This document shows, in pieces, positions 16,503 through 23,065 of a stretch of 41,159 bases of DNA (positions are counted from its first letter, which is position 1; each line of letters opens with the position of its first letter). Where the stretch lies: positions 1-41,159 of the forward strand of contig JACQKU010000003.1 of NCBI GenBank assembly GCA_016204335.1, given 5' to 3'. Source of the stretch: Candidatus Liptonbacteria bacterium. GTDB lineage: Bacteria > Patescibacteriota > Minisyncoccia > UBA6257 > 2-01-FULL-56-20. The translations under genes were made by a program, and so were the position numbers. Below the pieces are notes generated by a model. That model did not search any database and had not been told where the DNA came from. It worked only from the letters and a program-made list of their open reading frames with translations.

Positions 16503-17162
16503 CTATTCGTAAATAATTTGATATTCTTCATTTTTTTCGACCCTGATCACTTCTATTACCCTACCGAATACCTTGAAATCGCGGCGAAGAATGATCGGTT
16601 GATAAATCGGATCATTTGAAACCGGATTAAGAATAACGGCGTTGTTCGCGAAAGATATTTTTTTGATAACGGCGTTGTCGTCGATGATGGCGACCACGAG
16701 ATCGCCTTGTTCCACGTCTTCAGTCATTTCAACGAGAACAAAACTGCCGTCGGAAATCCACGCATCCACCATCGATTCTCCGGATGCCTTAATGACAAAC
16801 AGATTATCGCGTTCACCATCGACAAGATTCGAGGAAACCGTAATGTACTCATCGAACGTACGCTCTGCGATAACGCTGGGGCTACCGCAACCAGCGGAAG
16901 CGAAGACCGGGAGGGAGACAAACTCTTCTTTGTCCCCATCTTTTTTAATAAGTTCTATCCCGCGTTGAACATATCGGTTGCGTCGAATTAGACCCTTTCG
17001 CTCAAGAGCTTCAAGATATTGAGTGACAGAGCGAATTGAGCCCGCTCCTATTTCCTTTGCTATTTCGCTCAATGTAGGCGATCGTCCGCTTTTCGAAATG
17101 CGGAGTTTTATAAATTCGTACACTCGCCGCTGACTTGGGGTAAGGATTTCTTTCTGTGGCAT
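16503..17162 (-). CDS. LexA-like self-cleaving repressor of the defence module
   Basis: 219 aa from ATG 17162. The N-terminal winged helix has LTPSQRRVYEFIKLRISKSG and a recognition helix near SIRSVTQYLEALERKGLI. The C-terminal S24 peptidase domain has the Ala-Gly cleavage site in VFASAGCGSP, the nucleophile Ser in SGESMVDAWI and the general-base Lys in NAVIKKI. All catalytic features are present, so RecA-stimulated self-cleavage is plausible. It is the first gene of the operon, so it likely represses its own promoter and the CBASS genes. It may instead be the cell's only LexA; gene order favours a module regulator. Confidence 0.85.
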   Translation of the reverse strand: MPQKEILTPSQRRVYEFIKLRISKSGRSPTLSEIAKEIGAGSIRSVTQYLEALERKGLIRRNRYVQRGIELIKKDGDKEEFVSLPVFASAGCGSPSVIAERTFDEYITVSSNLVDGERDNLFVIKASGESMVDAWISDGSFVLVEMTEDVEQGDLVVAIIDDNAVIKKISFANNAVILNPVSNDPIYQPIILRRDFKVFGRVIEVIRVEKNEEYQIIYE

Positions 17163-17168
17163 GAGTCC

Positions 17169-17197
17169 ATGATAGGGCATAATTTATCCGATGTCAA
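17169..17197 (-). promoter_or_regulatory. Strong promoter of the defence operon, leaderless
   Basis: On the minus strand TTGACA (17192-17197) is a perfect -35. A 17-nt spacer leads to TATCAT (17169-17174), a five-of-six -10. The predicted start of transcription falls at or within a few bases of the repressor ATG at 17162, which argues for that start and a leaderless mRNA. Confidence 0.75.
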
Positions 17198-17213
17198 TAT
17201 CCACTATATCCAC
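17197..17213 (-). promoter_or_regulatory. Candidate operator: two GTGGATAT direct repeats
   Basis: GTGGATAT occurs twice on the minus strand (17206-17213 and 17197-17204), 9 bp apart, touching the -35 box. A repressor bound here would block the promoter. It is not a classical LexA palindrome, so binding by the LexA-like protein is a guess. Confidence 0.4.
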
Positions 17214-17509
17214 CTTTGAGTCGAACCTTCCGGGCTTCCTTAACGCGAGTTAAATCAACTTTGGTCTATATAAAATAGCCCTCTCTCCGATTAGTTCAAT
17301 TTTTGTTTTTCTAGCGCCACCACTTTTTTCGTGATTACGAATTTGCTTTTGATACAGCCCATAAATTCTCTTTGTTCAGTCATCGTGCCTTCCTTCAGAA
17401 CGTAGCGAGCATAGTCCTTGAAGATGACTTTAAGAAATATCAATTTAAGGATTTTGAAAACATCGTTAGCTTCCTTGGAAAATAGCGAGTGGCAGGGTGG
17501 GGCAGGTTT
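17214..17509. other. Intergenic stretch between defence operon and Cys-rich gene
   Basis: No long open frame. One short minus-strand ORF (17291-17383) is listed separately. I see no tRNA, clear terminator or array. Sequence character differs from the H-type gaps elsewhere (no heptad words), consistent with an accessory junction. Confidence 0.5.
17291..17383 (-). CDS. Possible 30-residue ORF with a Shine-Dalgarno-like site
   Basis: It reads MTEQREFMGCIKSK and continues to a TAA at 17291. GGAAGG sits 4 nt before the ATG, which is notable in a region where such sites are scarce. The product is basic and has no recognised family. It could be the N-terminal remnant of a lost gene. Confidence 0.25.
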   Translation of the reverse strand: MTEQREFMGCIKSKFVITKKVVALEKQKLN

Positions 17510-17518
17510 TGATACAAT
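17510..17518 (+). promoter_or_regulatory. Extended -10 promoter of the Cys-rich gene
   Basis: TGA then TACAAT (17513-17518), 14 nt before the ATG at 17533. Confidence 0.5.
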
Positions 17519-17532
17519 TAGTCAATCAATAA

Positions 17533-17745
17533 ATGATGAAATTCGGCGGAAGACATAAAAGCAGTTGTAAATGTTGTCCAAATTGTTGGGAATGGGGCGG
17601 AAAGCATCTGGCGACCTGCAAGTGTCCTAATTGCGGCGAGCGGGGCGGCAAACACCAGAGCAGTTGTCGATGCCCAATCTGCAAGGACAGCGGAGGGAAA
17701 CACCAGTCGAGTTGTAAATGCCCGCAATGCGGTCAGTATGGTTAA
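17533..17745 (+). CDS. Cysteine-rich microprotein of four tandem 16-residue repeats
   Basis: 70 aa with four near-identical units of the form GGKHQSSCKCPxCxxx; the first unit has one extra Cys. Each unit offers one His and three Cys (H-x3-C-x-C-P-x-C), suggesting one metal ion per unit or between units. There is no signal peptide or membrane segment. DNA-level divergence between units, with most changes keeping Cys/His/Gly, argues for selection. I recognise no family; a zinc ribbon, metallothionein-like sponge or nucleic-acid-binding knuckle array are all possible. A promoter lies just upstream, and the accessory location next to the defence module is suggestive. Confidence 0.7.
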   Translation: MMKFGGRHKSSCKCCPNCWEWGGKHLATCKCPNCGERGGKHQSSCRCPICKDSGGKHQSSCKCPQCGQYG

Positions 17746-17781
17746 GCGTGTCCAATTGAATCGTTTTTTCTGTGAGTGCTC

Positions 17782-17907
17782 ATGCCGCCCATTCCGAGAT
17801 GGAACATCGAGAACTCCGCGTTTCAGGTCTATCTTCTCGTCGCGAATGCGTTTCTGCTCTTCGCCGTGTACAGAAAATGCCTTGGCGCGCTCGGATTGAC
17901 TTTGTAG
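17782..17907 (+). CDS. Possible 41-residue single-helix membrane peptide
   Basis: The frame reads MPPIPRWNIENSAFQVY, then a hydrophobic helix (LLVANAFLLFAVY), then a short basic tail (RKCLGALGLTL). The shape (amphipathic start, one transmembrane helix, positive end) is protein-like and the GC-rich codons resemble the following murB-like gene. No Shine-Dalgarno site is evident. It could be a fragment of a larger membrane protein or a toxin-like peptide. Confidence 0.35.
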   Translation: MPPIPRWNIENSAFQVYLLVANAFLLFAVYRKCLGALGLTL

Positions 17908-17935
17908 AAATTATATCTATAACTAAATCAGGCAT

Positions 17936-17944
17936 TGATACAAT
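17936..17944 (+). promoter_or_regulatory. Extended -10 upstream of the murB-like gene
   Basis: TGA then TACAAT (17939-17944), about 75 nt before the murB-like ATG. A leader containing AGAAGGAGA would result. Confidence 0.4.
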
Positions 17945-18018
17945 GCGTTTGACATTCCGGCCGGGTTTTGCGCGTGGCTGTACTGCATAGCACCCTCCGA
18001 AACGAGAAGGAGAGGCAT

Positions 18019-18894
18019 ATGGCAGGAAGGATTCGGGGCGAGGTCCGTTTCAAAGAACCCCTCAGCTTCCACACATCTCTTCGAGTCGGCGGGCCGGCGG
18101 ACATCTTCATCGTTCCCTACGACCTGGGGGACATTCGGCTGGCTCTCGCTCTTGCGGAGCGGGAACAATTGCCAGTCGAGGTCATCGGCGGCGGCAACAA
18201 CCTCTTGTTCGGCGACCGTGGCTACCACGGCGTCGTTATCAAGATGGAAAAGTGCCTCGGCCTCGTTAAGTTCCATGGGGAAGAGGCGGTTGCGGGCGTT
18301 GGCGTGGAGCTCTCCGCGCTGATTCGGGAAGCGGTGGCGCTCAACCTCGGCGGTCTCGAATGCCTCATCGGCATTCCCGGGACCGTCGGCGGGGCAATCG
18401 CGATGAACGCGGGCAGTACGGAAGGGCGGCTCGGGGATTTCGTGTCGGCAGTGCATTTCCTGTACTCCGACGGGACACTGGGCGAGTTCAAGAAAGGAAA
18501 CGGCGTGCTAGGTTGCGATGAGTTCTGCGCGCCGCCCGGCGCCGTGCTCATTGAGGCGCGGATTCAGTTTCATCGGCGGCCGCAAGCTGAGATTCAAGAG
18601 GAGATAAAGCGGCGACTGAAAGAGAAGAAGACCGCGCAGCCCATAATGACCTCGGCGGGGTATATTTGGAAGAACCCTCTCGGCGAGGTCGCCGGGCGTC
18701 TCATCCAGAATGTGGGTCTGAATGGCAAGCGGCTCAACGGAGCCGAGATTTTCCGGACAAACCCGAACTTCATCGTCAACCGCGGCGAGGCGACTGCGGT
18801 CGACATCAAGGCGCTTATGTACATCGCGCGCGAGCGCGTCCAGGCGGAGTTCGGCATCGCGCTCGAGCCGGCAATCAGAATCATCGGTGACTGA
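18019..18894 (+). CDS. MurB-like FAD protein lacking the catalytic residues
   Basis: 291 aa from ATG 18019, chosen because AGAAGGAGAGG sits just upstream. Fold motifs are present: LRVGGPADIFIV, VIGGGNNLLFGDRGY and GIPGTVGGAIAMNAG, i.e. FAD-binding type II MurB (UDP-N-acetylenolpyruvoylglucosamine reductase). The three catalytic positions differ from family consensus: the YRxS segment reads CDEF, GSxFK reads GYIWK (Ser to Tyr), and LExEVRIIG reads LEPAIRIIG (Glu to Ala). Reductase activity is therefore doubtful. It is GC-rich with a strong ribosome site, unlike its neighbours, suggesting horizontal transfer. The cell may have a true murB elsewhere. Confidence 0.78.
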   Translation: MAGRIRGEVRFKEPLSFHTSLRVGGPADIFIVPYDLGDIRLALALAEREQLPVEVIGGGNNLLFGDRGYHGVVIKMEKCLGLVKFHGEEAVAGVGVELSALIREAVALNLGGLECLIGIPGTVGGAIAMNAGSTEGRLGDFVSAVHFLYSDGTLGEFKKGNGVLGCDEFCAPPGAVLIEARIQFHRRPQAEIQEEIKRRLKEKKTAQPIMTSAGYIWKNPLGEVAGRLIQNVGLNGKRLNGAEIFRTNPNFIVNRGEATAVDIKALMYIARERVQAEFGIALEPAIRIIGD

Positions 18895-18923
18895 CCCGCT
18901 TCGAAGGCGGCGGGCAGAAAACC

Positions 18924-18953
18924 GGGGGGTGTTGGAGGAATTCAACATCCCCC
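18924..18953. terminator. GC-rich hairpin after the murB-like gene
   Basis: GGGGGTGTTG and CAACATCCCC pair over an 8-10 nt loop. Just before it, CCCGC and GCGGG (18896-18914) form another stem. No T-run follows, so this is a hairpin rather than a proven terminator. Confidence 0.4.
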
Positions 18954-18982
18954 AACACTTTAAAAAATTATCTCAAATTTTT

Positions 18983-19282
18983 ATGACATTCAGAATCAAT
19001 AATCTTAATTACAATCTTACGGAACTTGTTCGGCGGCTCGGATACAGGCCTATCGGATACACGCCGCAGAATGAATTGAACTGCGTTCGGCCGCTCGGCG
19101 GCGACTATCCCCGTTTTCATATTTATCTTAAAGAGGACCCGCGCATAATCACATTCAACATCCATCTCGACCAGAAAAAACCTTCATATGAAGGCACGGC
19201 GGCTCACGCGGGCGATTATGAAAGCGATGCCGTGAAACAGGAAGTCGAGTGGCTCAAAAAAGTTATCTACGAGAGCGCCTGA
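18983..19282 (+). CDS. Small conserved-looking protein of unknown function
   Basis: 99 aa from ATG 18983; the frame is open far upstream but overlaps the murB-like gene. The sequence (LTELVRRLGYRPIGYT; LNCVRPLGGDYPRFHIYLK; ITFNIHLDQKKPSYEG) suggests a compact alpha/beta fold with no membrane segment. I believe similar ~100-residue proteins occur in CPR genomes but cannot name a family. It faces the next gene convergently with only 6 nt between stops. Confidence 0.65.
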   Translation: MTFRINNLNYNLTELVRRLGYRPIGYTPQNELNCVRPLGGDYPRFHIYLKEDPRIITFNIHLDQKKPSYEGTAAHAGDYESDAVKQEVEWLKKVIYESA

Positions 19283-19288
19283 AGTTTC

Positions 19289-19717
19289 TCATTTTTCAAG
19301 CGCCTTTCGCGCGAAGAAACCAACGGCAATCGCGCCTCCGACGATGTCGTTAAACAAGTCCTTCAATGTGTCAAAATGAATTCCGCCGGGAGCGTTCAAT
19401 ATGGAGTATCGTTTGATAATCAGAACATCTGTGAAAAGTTCATAAAATTCCCAGAGCACGCCGACCAAAACAGTAAATCCTACGCCCAAAATTACGAAGG
19501 TCAAAAACGATTCGGTTTTTAGAAAATTGTGGCGAACGCGGAAGAGATAGACGAAAAGCGCGCCGATAAAGACGCCTCCCATTATATGCATTGGAATATC
19601 GAACCAAAAAACCGTGTAGTACCAGCCAAAAATGACTCCGCAATAGTGAAGCGGAGTTATTACGGCAATAATGCCAAGGAGAATAAGTTGAATCCAGCGT
19701 TGCATATAAGGTTCCAT
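19289..19717 (-). CDS. Polytopic membrane protein, DUF2238/YjdF-like
   Basis: 142 aa from ATG 19717. About four transmembrane helices are apparent. Conserved polar motifs are WFDIPMHIMGG, VLWEFYELFTD and DTLKDLFNDIVGG, which resemble the DUF2238 (YjdF) family. No catalytic function is established for that family. A TTATAC box (19725-19730, minus strand) lies 7 nt before the ATG, suggesting a leaderless message. The gene is divergent from the next one. Confidence 0.65.
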   Translation of the reverse strand: MEPYMQRWIQLILLGIIAVITPLHYCGVIFGWYYTVFWFDIPMHIMGGVFIGALFVYLFRVRHNFLKTESFLTFVILGVGFTVLVGVLWEFYELFTDVLIIKRYSILNAPGGIHFDTLKDLFNDIVGGAIAVGFFARKALEK

Positions 19718-19755
19718 TCTACGCGTATAATCCACAATGGACAAGGAAAGCGGTG

Positions 19756-19764
19756 TGCTATAAT
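19756..19764 (+). promoter_or_regulatory. Extended consensus -10, leaderless
   Basis: TGC then TATAAT (19759-19764), 8 nt before ATG 19773. Confidence 0.6.
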
Positions 19765-19772
19765 AAATTCAA

Positions 19773-20813
19773 ATGGCAGTAAACCAGCAACTGAAAGATT
19801 ATATCGACCAACAGGTGAAAGTTGGCGTTCCGAATAATGTCATAAAAGCCGCCCTTCTTGAAACGGGATGGCGGGAAACCGATATCAACGAGGCAATGGC
19901 GCTTTTTGTTCCGTCCGCAGGCGCGGCGCCCGCCAAGCCGGCCGAGATGATTAAGCCGGTTGAAATCAAACCGATAGAAATAAAACCGATTGATTCGACC
20001 CAGCCTTCGCCAGCGGCTACGGCGGGCACAGCAGGCTCACCGCAGATAAAATCATCGTATTTTTCCCCGGTTCTCCCGAAAGTTTCTCCGGGTTCCGGCG
20101 CGCAGGAGAAACCAGCTCCGGTTTCATTTGTCACCAGCGATATTTTCCAGCCGAAAAACGAGTCCGCGTTTGAGACAAAAGGAATTGCTTCCCAAACGCC
20201 GTTTCCCGTGAACAAACCGCAGATTATTTCCGCGGCAGGAGGAATGGGAGCGGGACCAGGAAATAATTTTTTCAAAAAACAGATTGTGCCGATTGTTCTC
20301 GGAGCGGTCTCTATACTCCTTTTTGCCGGAGCGGGAATTCTTTACGCGCAAAATAGCGGTTTACAAAACAAAATTAATTCAATTAGCGTGGAAAGCTCGT
20401 CGCTTAAAACCAATCTCGATTTGCTCGCAAGCGATAAAAACGCTCTGACTGAACAAGTTGCAACGCTTAACCAAGCAGTGAATGATTTGAGCAATCAGCT
20501 TTCCATTTATGCGTCGCCGGCGGATGCTTCAAAGACACAGGAGCTTCCGATAACCATCAAGGGCGTTCTCGGCGGAGGAGGAAAAGCGGCTTATGTTCTC
20601 ACCACGAATAAAGATATTTTGGTTGCCGTGAAAAACTCGGGCGATTCCAGAGTGGACGGCGTCTTGAAACCGCTTCTCGGAACTCAAGTTGAAATTTCAG
20701 GCACTCATTTGCTCCGGTCGGATTCCGTCACCGTGACGGCCATAAACGGCGCGCCGCTCCCGCCGCTTGAGTCTGCAACCGCAACTAGCACGAAAAACGG
20801 CGCGACACCGTAA
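19773..20813 (+). CDS. Single-pass membrane protein with UBA-like N-terminus and coiled coil
   Basis: 346 aa. The first ~45 residues (LKDYIDQQVKVGVPNNVIKA ... GWRETDINEAM) look like a small three-helix UBA-like domain often seen at the start of CPR membrane proteins. A Pro/Lys linker with KPVEIKPIEIKPID repeats follows. One transmembrane helix (about 170-192) leads to an extracytoplasmic coiled coil (195-250) and a beta-rich C-terminal domain (about 255-335) with a Thr/Ser tail. Function unknown; an envelope-associated role is likely from topology. It is convergent with gatA. Confidence 0.75.
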   Translation: MAVNQQLKDYIDQQVKVGVPNNVIKAALLETGWRETDINEAMALFVPSAGAAPAKPAEMIKPVEIKPIEIKPIDSTQPSPAATAGTAGSPQIKSSYFSPVLPKVSPGSGAQEKPAPVSFVTSDIFQPKNESAFETKGIASQTPFPVNKPQIISAAGGMGAGPGNNFFKKQIVPIVLGAVSILLFAGAGILYAQNSGLQNKINSISVESSSLKTNLDLLASDKNALTEQVATLNQAVNDLSNQLSIYASPADASKTQELPITIKGVLGGGGKAAYVLTTNKDILVAVKNSGDSRVDGVLKPLLGTQVEISGTHLLRSDSVTVTAINGAPLPPLESATATSTKNGATP

Positions 20814-20829
20814 TTTTTTTTAGTTTTCG

Positions 20830-22359
20830 TTACCCGGAATAGAATTCCGGAATAGTTGTTCTTTCGTAATATTGGCCCAAGCCGAGAATATCCGCTTCCC
20901 GCCACGGTTTTCCGATCAACTGAAACCCTATCGGCAAAGACGCTGATTTACGTTGACTTGACGCGGACTCACGCGGAAAATTTTCTGCGTTGGTCTGCGT
21001 ATAGTCCGCGTAGTTCCGCGCTGGTATGGCCAGGGCCGGCAGGCCAGCAAGATTCACTGGAATCGTAAAAATGTCCGACAGATACATCGAAAGCGGGTCT
21101 TCGGTTTTCTCGCCGATTTTGAAGGCAGGAGTCGGCGCGACCGGCGCCAGAATCGCGTCAACTTCTTTGAACGCCTCGTCAAAATCGTTTTTTATCAGCG
21201 TTCGTATTTGTTGCGCTTTTTTGTAATATGCGTCGTAGTAGCCCGAAGAAAGGACGAACGTGCCGAGAATAATGCGCCGTTTCGCTTCCTGTCCGAATCC
21301 CGCGCCACGCGTCTTAAAATAAACGTCCTTTAAACTTGTCGCTTGTCGCTTGTCGCTTGTCGCTTGCTCATATCTGATGCCGTCAAACCGCGCGAGGTTC
21401 GCGCTGACTTCCGCCGGCATAATGATGTAGTAGGTTGAAAGCGCGTACTTCGTATGCGGTAAGGAAATTTTTTTGAATTTAACGCCGAAGCCCTCGATGG
21501 TTTTCCTCGCCGACTCGACGGCAGTTTTTACTTCATTATTAAGTCCATCCACGAAATATTCTTCGGGCACACCGATTGTCAGCTCTTTTATTTTTACAAA
21601 GTCGGGATTCAAAAGTTCGTTTCCGTAATTGGTATCTGCACTGGTTGAATCCAAAGGGTCGTGTCCGCGGATGGCATCAAAAATTATTGCGGCATCTTCG
21701 ACAGTTTTTGTAAGCGGTCCGATTTGGTCCAAGCTTGACGCCATCGCAATCAAACCCGAACGCGAAACGGCGCCGTATGTCGGTTTCAGACCCACCACGC
21801 CGCAAAATGACGCTGGCTGGCGAATTGAGCCACCCGTGTCGGAGCCGAGCCCTGCGAGCGCGAGGTCAGCCGTCACTGCCGCGGCAGAGCCGCCGGACGA
21901 GCCGCCGGGCACCCGTTCCGGGTCGCGCGGATTTTTCGTGATTTGAAAAGCGGAGTTCTCGGTTGACGAGCCCATTGCGAACTCGTCCATATTCGTTTTT
22001 CCGAGAAATATTGCCTTTTCGTTTTTCAGTTTCTTTATGACGCCGGCGTCGTAGCTTGCAGTGTAGTGTTCAAGAATTTTTGAACCCGCTGTTGCCGGTT
22101 GGCCTTTAATCAATATGTTGTCTTTAACCGCGAGCGGAACGCCGGCAAGCATGCCGACGGATTCGTTTTTCGCCACCGCGGCATCAACTGTCTCCGCTTC
22201 CCGCATCGCATTTTCTTCGTTCAAGTTCAAATACGCGCCGATTTCCGGGTCGTGTTCTTTGATATTCGCGAAAAACGTCTGCGCTACTTCAAGCGCGGAA
22301 AACTTTTTCGCCAACAACCCGTCGTGGAACTTTTTGATAGTTAGAGTGTTAAGAGACAT
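20830..22359 (-). CDS. gatA: Aspartyl/glutamyl-tRNA amidotransferase subunit A
   Basis: 509 aa from ATG 22359; a TTG start at 22380 would lie within the flanking repeat. Amidase-signature motifs are intact: Lys in AVKDNILIKG, and the two Ser in GGSSGGSAAAV and GSDTGGSIRQPA. GatA releases ammonia from Gln for GatB to amidate Glu-tRNA(Gln)/Asp-tRNA(Asn). Two stretches are foreign to the family: ATSDKRQATS before LKDVYFKTRG, and about 27 residues before LPIGFQLIG near the C-terminus. Both are repeat-derived. The gene is last in the order murD-gatC-four-helix-gatA; gatB is not in the window. Confidence 0.95.
   Translation of the reverse strand: MSLNTLTIKKFHDGLLAKKFSALEVAQTFFANIKEHDPEIGAYLNLNEENAMREAETVDAAVAKNESVGMLAGVPLAVKDNILIKGQPATAGSKILEHYTASYDAGVIKKLKNEKAIFLGKTNMDEFAMGSSTENSAFQITKNPRDPERVPGGSSGGSAAAVTADLALAGLGSDTGGSIRQPASFCGVVGLKPTYGAVSRSGLIAMASSLDQIGPLTKTVEDAAIIFDAIRGHDPLDSTSADTNYGNELLNPDFVKIKELTIGVPEEYFVDGLNNEVKTAVESARKTIEGFGVKFKKISLPHTKYALSTYYIIMPAEVSANLARFDGIRYEQATSDKRQATSLKDVYFKTRGAGFGQEAKRRIILGTFVLSSGYYDAYYKKAQQIRTLIKNDFDEAFKEVDAILAPVAPTPAFKIGEKTEDPLSMYLSDIFTIPVNLAGLPALAIPARNYADYTQTNAENFPRESASSQRKSASLPIGFQLIGKPWREADILGLGQYYERTTIPEFYSG
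20938..21020. repeat. In-frame TCCGCG/TCTGCG word repeat in gatA
   Basis: Words TCTGCGT, TCCGCGT and ACGCGGA recur at about 10-12-nt spacing. In GatA frame it gives YADYTQTNAENF followed by a Ser/Arg/Lys-rich run, replacing a short loop just before the LPIGFQLIG block. The same word family makes three inserts in murD. Confidence 0.75.
21335..21366. repeat. In-frame heptad repeat in gatA
   Basis: Four TTGTCGC units in perfect 7-nt tandem (GCGACAA on the coding strand), translated as ATSDKRQATS. The same unit and frame occur in the ligA insert. Confidence 0.85.
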
Positions 22360-22773
22360 GAGACATGAAACAAGGGACAAGTTTATTTTTCGAATAATCG
22401 AATAAAGCCAAAAAGCAATCGACCGACTTCTGATCTTAAGACAGTCAATTCTTCATATTCACTTTTTGCTATGTATCCCAGTTGCAATACAAGTTCAATA
22501 TAATATTCGAGTTCATTAAGTGAACCACGCGCGATATAAAGAAATTGAAGTTTGTCTTTCTTAGTTCTTCTGCCATATCCTTCTACTATATTTGCTGGAA
22601 CCGATACTGCGCACCGCCGCATTTGCGATATCAACCCGAATAGTTCCTCTTTGGGGAAAGTGCTGGTGGTTTTATAAACAACTAAAACCAACCCGTTTGC
22701 TTTTTGATATACATTAAGTTTTTTATAACCCTGATTATTTTCCATGTCTCTTATTGCTTGTCTCTTGTCTCTA
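22351..22773. mobile_element. Candidate IVS-like element: inverted heptad arms around a four-helix-bundle gene
   Basis: Arms 22351-22381 and 22743-22773 are inverted repeats (24 of 31 positions complementary), built of GAGACAT/GGACAAG 7-nt words. They enclose one gene of the S23/IVP family. One arm holds the gatA ATG and the other holds the gatC stop codon, so the insertion fits exactly between two genes normally adjacent. Intervening sequences in bacterial 23S rRNA have the same plan (paired ends around a ~120-residue S23 ORF). No clear target duplication is seen. Confidence 0.6.
22383..22745 (-). CDS. Four-helix-bundle protein (S23/IVP, TIGR02436-type)
   Basis: 120 aa. Family landmarks are plain: FPKEELFGLISQMRR, AVSVPANIVEGYGRR, FLYIARGSLNELEYYIELV and LGYI. 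The fold is a four-helix bundle that pentamerises in related Avd proteins. Relatives are encoded in 23S rRNA intervening sequences and in diversity-generating retroelements; here there is neither rRNA nor reverse transcriptase. Function is unknown in this context. It sits between gatC and gatA, inside the inverted arms, on the operon strand. Confidence 0.9.
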   Translation of the reverse strand: MENNQGYKKLNVYQKANGLVLVVYKTTSTFPKEELFGLISQMRRCAVSVPANIVEGYGRRTKKDKLQFLYIARGSLNELEYYIELVLQLGYIAKSEYEELTVLRSEVGRLLFGFIRLFEK

Positions 22774-23061
22774 TTGGAATACCGGCGGAACTTTCAAAAA
22801 TCCATCTTTGGATTCCGGAAAAGCGTCAAGACCCTCGCCAATATTGGTATTTTCCCGTTCTTCGTCTTCGCGAAATACATTTGTAAGCGAAGTACCCCCG
22901 TTCATTGGTTCGATATCAGACGTATTGAGCGACTTCAACTCCTCGAAATAATCAAGTATTTTTTTAAGGTCGCTTAGGAGCTTTTCTTCTTCTCCGGGAT
23001 TAAGTTCAAGGCGCGCCAATTCCGCCAGATGTTCGAGCGATTTTTTGTCTATTGAATCCAT
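22771..23061 (-). CDS. gatC: Aspartyl/glutamyl-tRNA amidotransferase subunit C
   Basis: 96 aa. GatC stabilises the GatA-GatB complex. Family features include the N-terminal helix HLAELARLELNPGEEEKL, LKKILDYFEELKSLNTSDIEPM, and a C-terminal strand ending FLKVPPVF. The start is 4 nt after the murD stop. The stop codon overlaps the outer end of the four-helix element. Confidence 0.94.
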   Translation of the reverse strand: MDSIDKKSLEHLAELARLELNPGEEEKLLSDLKKILDYFEELKSLNTSDIEPMNGGTSLTNVFREDEERENTNIGEGLDAFPESKDGFLKVPPVFQ

Positions 23062-23065
23062 AATG

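Noticed and set aside
14081-19300. A larger tRNA-Asp-integrated island ending beyond the CBASS genes
   Set aside because: I could not find a further copy of the ATCCGGTCGCCCGCGC repeat to the right, and no integrase; only the 358-bp unit is supported.
22351-22773. Diversity-generating retroelement (Avd plus RT)
   Set aside because: The four-helix protein is Avd-related, but there is no reverse transcriptase, template repeat or variable repeat in the window.
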